Origin: Pseudomonadota bacterium
Lineage (GTDB): Bacteria; Myxococcota; UBA9042; PHBI01
Assembly: GCA_005788935.1 (NCBI GenBank)
Contig: SYAK01000342.1
Coordinates: 1 to 27,481, forward strand
Reading direction: 5' to 3'
Length of the DNA: 27,481 nt
The notes beneath the pieces are model-generated. The model saw only the letters and a program-made list of their open reading frames with translations, was not told the DNA's origin and did no database searches. Positions 25,601 through 27,481 of the stretch are shown in pieces (within the stretch, counting starts at the first letter, position 1; each line of letters starts with the position of its first letter). Both the position numbers and the translations under genes were made by a program.

Positions 25601-25789
25601 CGGGCAGTTCTCGCCAGCCGGCTCGGGGAGGATGTTGGTGACCGACGGGCAGGCCGTCGGGTCATTGGGGCACTCGCCGACGCCGTCGGCCGTGATGCGC
25701 GCGCCGCAGCCAGCGGCCAGGCCGCCCGCTGCGAGGGTCAGCCATGCGGCCCCCAGCGCCGTCTTCCATCGTGGATTCAGTTTCTTCAT
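22679..25789 (-). CDS. Repeat lipoprotein B: paralogue of lipoprotein A with a longer Cys-repeat array
   Basis: The 1036-residue protein starts at ATG 25789 with AGAGG six bases upstream; the open frame to 25909 would hide the signal peptide. Lipobox LAAGC places the lipid on Cys 28, the same position as in protein A. The head GARITADGVGECP matches A. Ten Cys repeats follow (about residues 52-505), two more than in A, with linkers such as GTDGTNGTDGVDGEDG. The propeller-like part, the calcium loop DRNGNGQID (near 630) and the end GFRFNWTCPAP are nearly identical to A, but the blades about residues 745-890 differ. It is probably monocistronic, with a terminator downstream. It is likely a surface lipoprotein with binding specificity different from A; this is inference. 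Confidence 0.85.
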   Translation of the reverse strand: MKKLNPRWKTALGAAWLTLAAGGLAAGCGARITADGVGECPNDPTACPSVTNILPEPAGENCPTGGVAVRNGFDADKNGVISDGELTSIAYVCNGATGETGEEGRTPEVASTEATEAQCPNGGFVVTVDGAETVLCNGTDGTNGTDGVDGEDGVTPTITVDPATDAQCPNGGTVVTINDIESLICQGVDGVDGEDGHTPEVSVAPASLNECKNGGIILTVDGAGTYICNGENGANGADGRTPVIKVAPADDNQCPNGGAVITVDDSGTIVCNGAPGETGATGRTPVITVTPATAGQCAYGGAVIAIDGIGSAICNGAPGRDGRTPVVSVTPAGVNQCPYGGALLTVDGSGTAICTGTPGHTPVIAVNPATEGQCKGGGSVITVDGVNTVLCNGITPRVTTTSATAEQCAAGGVVIAIDSVQNSSTVVCNGEQGVDGQDGQDGTNGTNGLNGPSALVTETTSVVATDDCPGGTRTIRIGVDDGAGGGIARNSVLEAGEVRSTSVSCLPAPVIGGSGTGPNAGEVFSMGNIKDLETLSDGSLSPTGNISVIENDYLWVVNTADSSVSKWDAQAKAEIARYKVGLKANECVGQCCHVGGCNMPSRVVMDSNGDAYVANRGFGIQGTVAKIAADVSECVDRNGNGQIDTSSSATPLGWNDAGEHLDECILWNKPVGPVDTLLRAIAIDRGDATTPNGYVWVGSYNLGKVWRLDPRTGDYTATPGEEGLQLSAGFGGTYGAVVTSNNTIYWTSLNASYLSPLNATTLEVGPLVSQMDGSIYGATGDSFGRIWGSYGNRIVGYDPATNARTYLDVPSTVSSGITSDAQGNLWFGHQIGNGNVGLGRFPATAFVANGQIASDAATFFDTGVARSGSQSAVGVDRGGAVWQAHNGGDSRLVRYDVTAGTAQHYLGPNMTYSYSDFTGSVRRAATKQGSWEGIYQIPCANAVFNQFNLYGEYPTGSTTTVSVRRASTEAALATTAAIPLATVPANASPYALGTVLTGAGATSGAWMKVTIVLKQGANGATPIASGFRFNWTCPAP
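24269..25636 (-). repeat. Ten-unit Cys-repeat array in lipoprotein B
   Basis: Units follow the same C-P-x-GG ... VDG ... CNG plan as in lipoprotein A. The first, last and second-last units align one to one with those of A; the surplus two units lie in the interior. One unit ends CQG and another CTG instead of CNG. Confidence 0.75.
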
Positions 25790-25913
25790 CGATGACCTCT
25801 GCTTCTCCGGTAACGGCCGCTGTGACGGCGGCGAGGGATCGGGGGGCTCGCGGTGAGGAGCGATGCGAGCGGCGCACCAGAGGCGAAGTGACCTCCGGGG
25901 ACGCGACACGTTA

Positions 25914-25946
25914 GCAATTCTACGAGCCGTTTGAAAAGGAATAACG
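25914..25946 (-). promoter_or_regulatory. AT-rich candidate promoter of lipoprotein B gene
   Basis: An AT-rich island stands out from the surrounding DNA. On the minus strand it contains TTATTC and, 16 bases later, TAGAAT, a reasonable -10 with a poor -35. It lies about 125 bases upstream of the ATG at 25789. Confidence 0.3.
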
Positions 25947-25961
25947 CGCCGCGACGCGGAA

Positions 25962-25977
25962 GCGTCAGATCTGACGC
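25962..25977. promoter_or_regulatory. Perfect 16-base palindrome between rsmB and lipoprotein B genes
   Basis: GCGTCAGATCTGACGC is its own reverse complement. It lies 23 bases beyond the rsmB stop and just upstream of the candidate lipoprotein B promoter. It may be an operator or the stem of a terminator without T-run. It shares GTCAGATC with the first inverted repeat upstream of the AAA+ operon (5786-5793). Confidence 0.45.
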
Positions 25978-25999
25978 GGACTTCCAGCGAGCGGCCGGG

Positions 26000-27379
26000 T
26001 CACGATCGCCGCCGCAGCGCCGCGGCGAAGAAGCCATCCATGCCGTCCTCGGACCCGTCAGGCAGGGTGGCGAGCGCCATCCCGTCGGGCGTCGCGACGC
26101 GGTCGGCGCGCGCGCGACCGAGCAGCTCGCGGGCCGAGACGCGCTCGAAGTCGGGCCGGGCCGCGAGGAAGCGACGGACGACGCCCTCGTTCTCGGCCTC
26201 GAAGATGGTGCAGGTTGCGTAGACGAGGCGGCCGCCCGGGCGCACGAGGTCGGCCGCGCGGAGGGCGATGCCGAGCTGCACGTCCGGGAGGGCCTCGACG
26301 AAGTCGCGACCCATGCGCCAGCGGACCTCGGGGTGACGCCGCATCGAGCCGACGCCATCGCAGGGCGCGTCGACGAGGACGCGGTCGGCCCGACCCAGCA
26401 GCGCGGCGACCTCGGGCGGGTAGGGGCCGTCGGCCGGGACCGGGACGACGCGGTGGTTCGACAGCCCGGCGCGGCGGGCGCGGCGGGTCAGCTCGGCGAG
26501 CTTGTGGGCGTGGATGTCGAGGGCCACGAGGCGCCCGCGGTTCTTCATCATCGACGCGAGGGCGAGGGTCTTGCCGCCCGCACCCGCGCAGGCGTCGATG
26601 ACGAGGGCGCCTGGCGACGGGGCGACGAGCTCGGCGACGAGCTGGGAGGCCTCGTCCTGAACCTCGAGCAGGCCATCGCGGAAGGCTTTGAGACCAAAGA
26701 CGTTGGTGCGTGTCCGGGCGTGGAGCCCGTCGGGCGCGAAGGCGGTTGGGGCTGTCGCGATCCCCTCGGTGAGCAGGGCGGCGGCGAGGGTCCCGCGATC
26801 GCCCTTCAGGCGGTTGGCGCGCAGCGTCAGCGGGGCGCGGCCGTTGAGGTGTTCGGCGACGACCGCGGCGCGATCGGGCCCGTAGTCGGCGATGAAGCGC
26901 TCCGCGAGCCAGTCGGGCAGCGACGACCCGAGTGCCAGGCGGCGGACCGGGTCGGGGTCGGCGAGCTGGGCGGCGCGTGCGGCGAGGACGCGGCGCCAGT
27001 CGACGTTCGGGGCGGCGCCAGCGGCGTCATCGCGCGAGGCCCCCTCGAAGAGCAGGCGGTAGGCGAGGAGCTCGACCATCGCGCGCTCGGGGGTCGGCTC
27101 GCGGCCGGGCTCGGGTGGCGGCACGGGGCAGTCGGCCTCCACGAGGACCGCCTCAAGGGTGCGAAATCTGCGCACCATGCCGTAGAGGGTCTCGGCGACG
27201 GCGCGGCGCTCGGCCGAGTGCAGCTGGCGGGCCTCGCGGAAGCGGTCGGCGAGGCGCTCGCTGACGAAGCCCCAGTCGGCCCGGATCTCGGACCACAGGT
27301 CGAGCAGCACCGGGCGCATGCGGCGGTCGGACGGGCGGACGGCCGTGGGGGTCGCGTGTTCTGGTGTCGGCTCGGTCAT
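26000..27379 (-). CDS. rsmB: 16S rRNA (cytosine-5) methyltransferase, RsmB/NOP family
   Basis: The 459-residue enzyme transfers methyl from S-adenosylmethionine to a cytosine of 16S rRNA (C967 in E. coli RsmB). The N-terminal 170 residues are helical and NusB-like (ERRAVAETLYGMVRRFRTLEAVL). The catalytic domain has VQDEASQLVAELV, the SAM loop DACAGAGGKTLALAS, motif IV VDAPCDGVGSMRRHP with the releasing Cys, and motif VI YATCTIFEAENE with the nucleophilic Cys. The start ATG 27379 has GAGG seven bases upstream. Relatives such as RsmF or NOP2 are possible, but the NusB-like head favours RsmB; the exact target base is inferred. Nothing is recognisable in the 102 bases before the window end. Confidence 0.88.
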   Translation of the reverse strand: MTEPTPEHATPTAVRPSDRRMRPVLLDLWSEIRADWGFVSERLADRFREARQLHSAERRAVAETLYGMVRRFRTLEAVLVEADCPVPPPEPGREPTPERAMVELLAYRLLFEGASRDDAAGAAPNVDWRRVLAARAAQLADPDPVRRLALGSSLPDWLAERFIADYGPDRAAVVAEHLNGRAPLTLRANRLKGDRGTLAAALLTEGIATAPTAFAPDGLHARTRTNVFGLKAFRDGLLEVQDEASQLVAELVAPSPGALVIDACAGAGGKTLALASMMKNRGRLVALDIHAHKLAELTRRARRAGLSNHRVVPVPADGPYPPEVAALLGRADRVLVDAPCDGVGSMRRHPEVRWRMGRDFVEALPDVQLGIALRAADLVRPGGRLVYATCTIFEAENEGVVRRFLAARPDFERVSARELLGRARADRVATPDGMALATLPDGSEDGMDGFFAAALRRRS

Positions 27380-27481
27380 CGTGCGTCCTCGCGGAGGCGT
27401 GGGGGCCCGAGCGTCCTAGCGGGCGTCGCGGCGGATTGCACGCCTTTCCCGTCTTCCCGAGTGCGCGGGCAGCCCGACGTC

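Noticed and set aside
24269..25636. Regularly spaced DNA repeats that could suggest a CRISPR array
   Set aside because: The periodicity is codon-based, about 110-170 bases, with variable units and in-frame Cys/Gly motifs; no short identical direct repeats with unique spacers and no cas genes.
23078..25795. Long plus-strand ORF (about 900 codons) opposite lipoprotein B
   Set aside because: It is an antisense shadow of the Cys-repeat gene; the apparent repeats in it simply mirror the real array, and there is no ribosome site or domain.

Overview
The window is very GC-rich DNA (about 70 percent by eye). Reading frames are dense, and most apparent antisense ORFs are shadows. Gene content suggests a Myxococcota-type (deltaproteobacterial) chromosome: cysteine-containing tandem repeats with collagen-like linkers in surface lipoproteins, an OmpA protein with thrombospondin-type-3 calcium repeats, large secreted beta-propellers, and a sigma-54 two-component module. 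This placement is inferred from protein style only; no rRNA, tRNA, IS element, phage gene or CRISPR array was seen.

Layout. 1-651: 3' end of carB. 676-1206 (minus): small LOG-like protein with a degraded signature motif. 1611-3682: lipoprotein and overlapping outer-membrane protein. 3820-5703: large lipoprotein with a KPAE repeat, followed by a strong terminator. 5771-5855: duplicated inverted-repeat element upstream of a two-gene unit (5962-8706) encoding a double AAA+ ATPase and a charged helical partner. 8788-10871 (minus): two-gene cyanophycin-degradation operon, isoaspartyl dipeptidase then cyanophycinase. 11050-14515: PAS histidine kinase, universal stress protein and NtrC-type activator, with a sigma-54-like promoter and a GTGTG/CACAC half-site cluster before the stress gene. 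14568-20466 (minus): probable operon of a repeat lipoprotein, a secreted beta-propeller and a family-4-like glycosyltransferase. 20595-21983: OmpA/TSP3 protein, divergent from that operon. 22066-22604: a gene-free stretch between two converging terminators. 22679-25789 (minus): a second repeat lipoprotein, paralogue of the first. 26000-27379 (minus): RsmB-type rRNA methyltransferase.

How genes may work together. IadA and CphB form a complete route from cyanophycin to free aspartate and arginine. The kinase and NtrC-like protein probably form a pair that controls the stress-protein/activator operon from the sigma-54 promoter, possibly with autoregulation. The two paralogous lipoproteins flank the OmpA protein and probably belong to one envelope or surface programme. 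They share a mosaic pattern: near-identical blocks, a diverged middle propeller segment, and different numbers of Cys repeats (8 versus 10). No complete novel defence or mobile system was found. The least explained units are the paired repeat lipoproteins and the AAA+/charged-helix pair.
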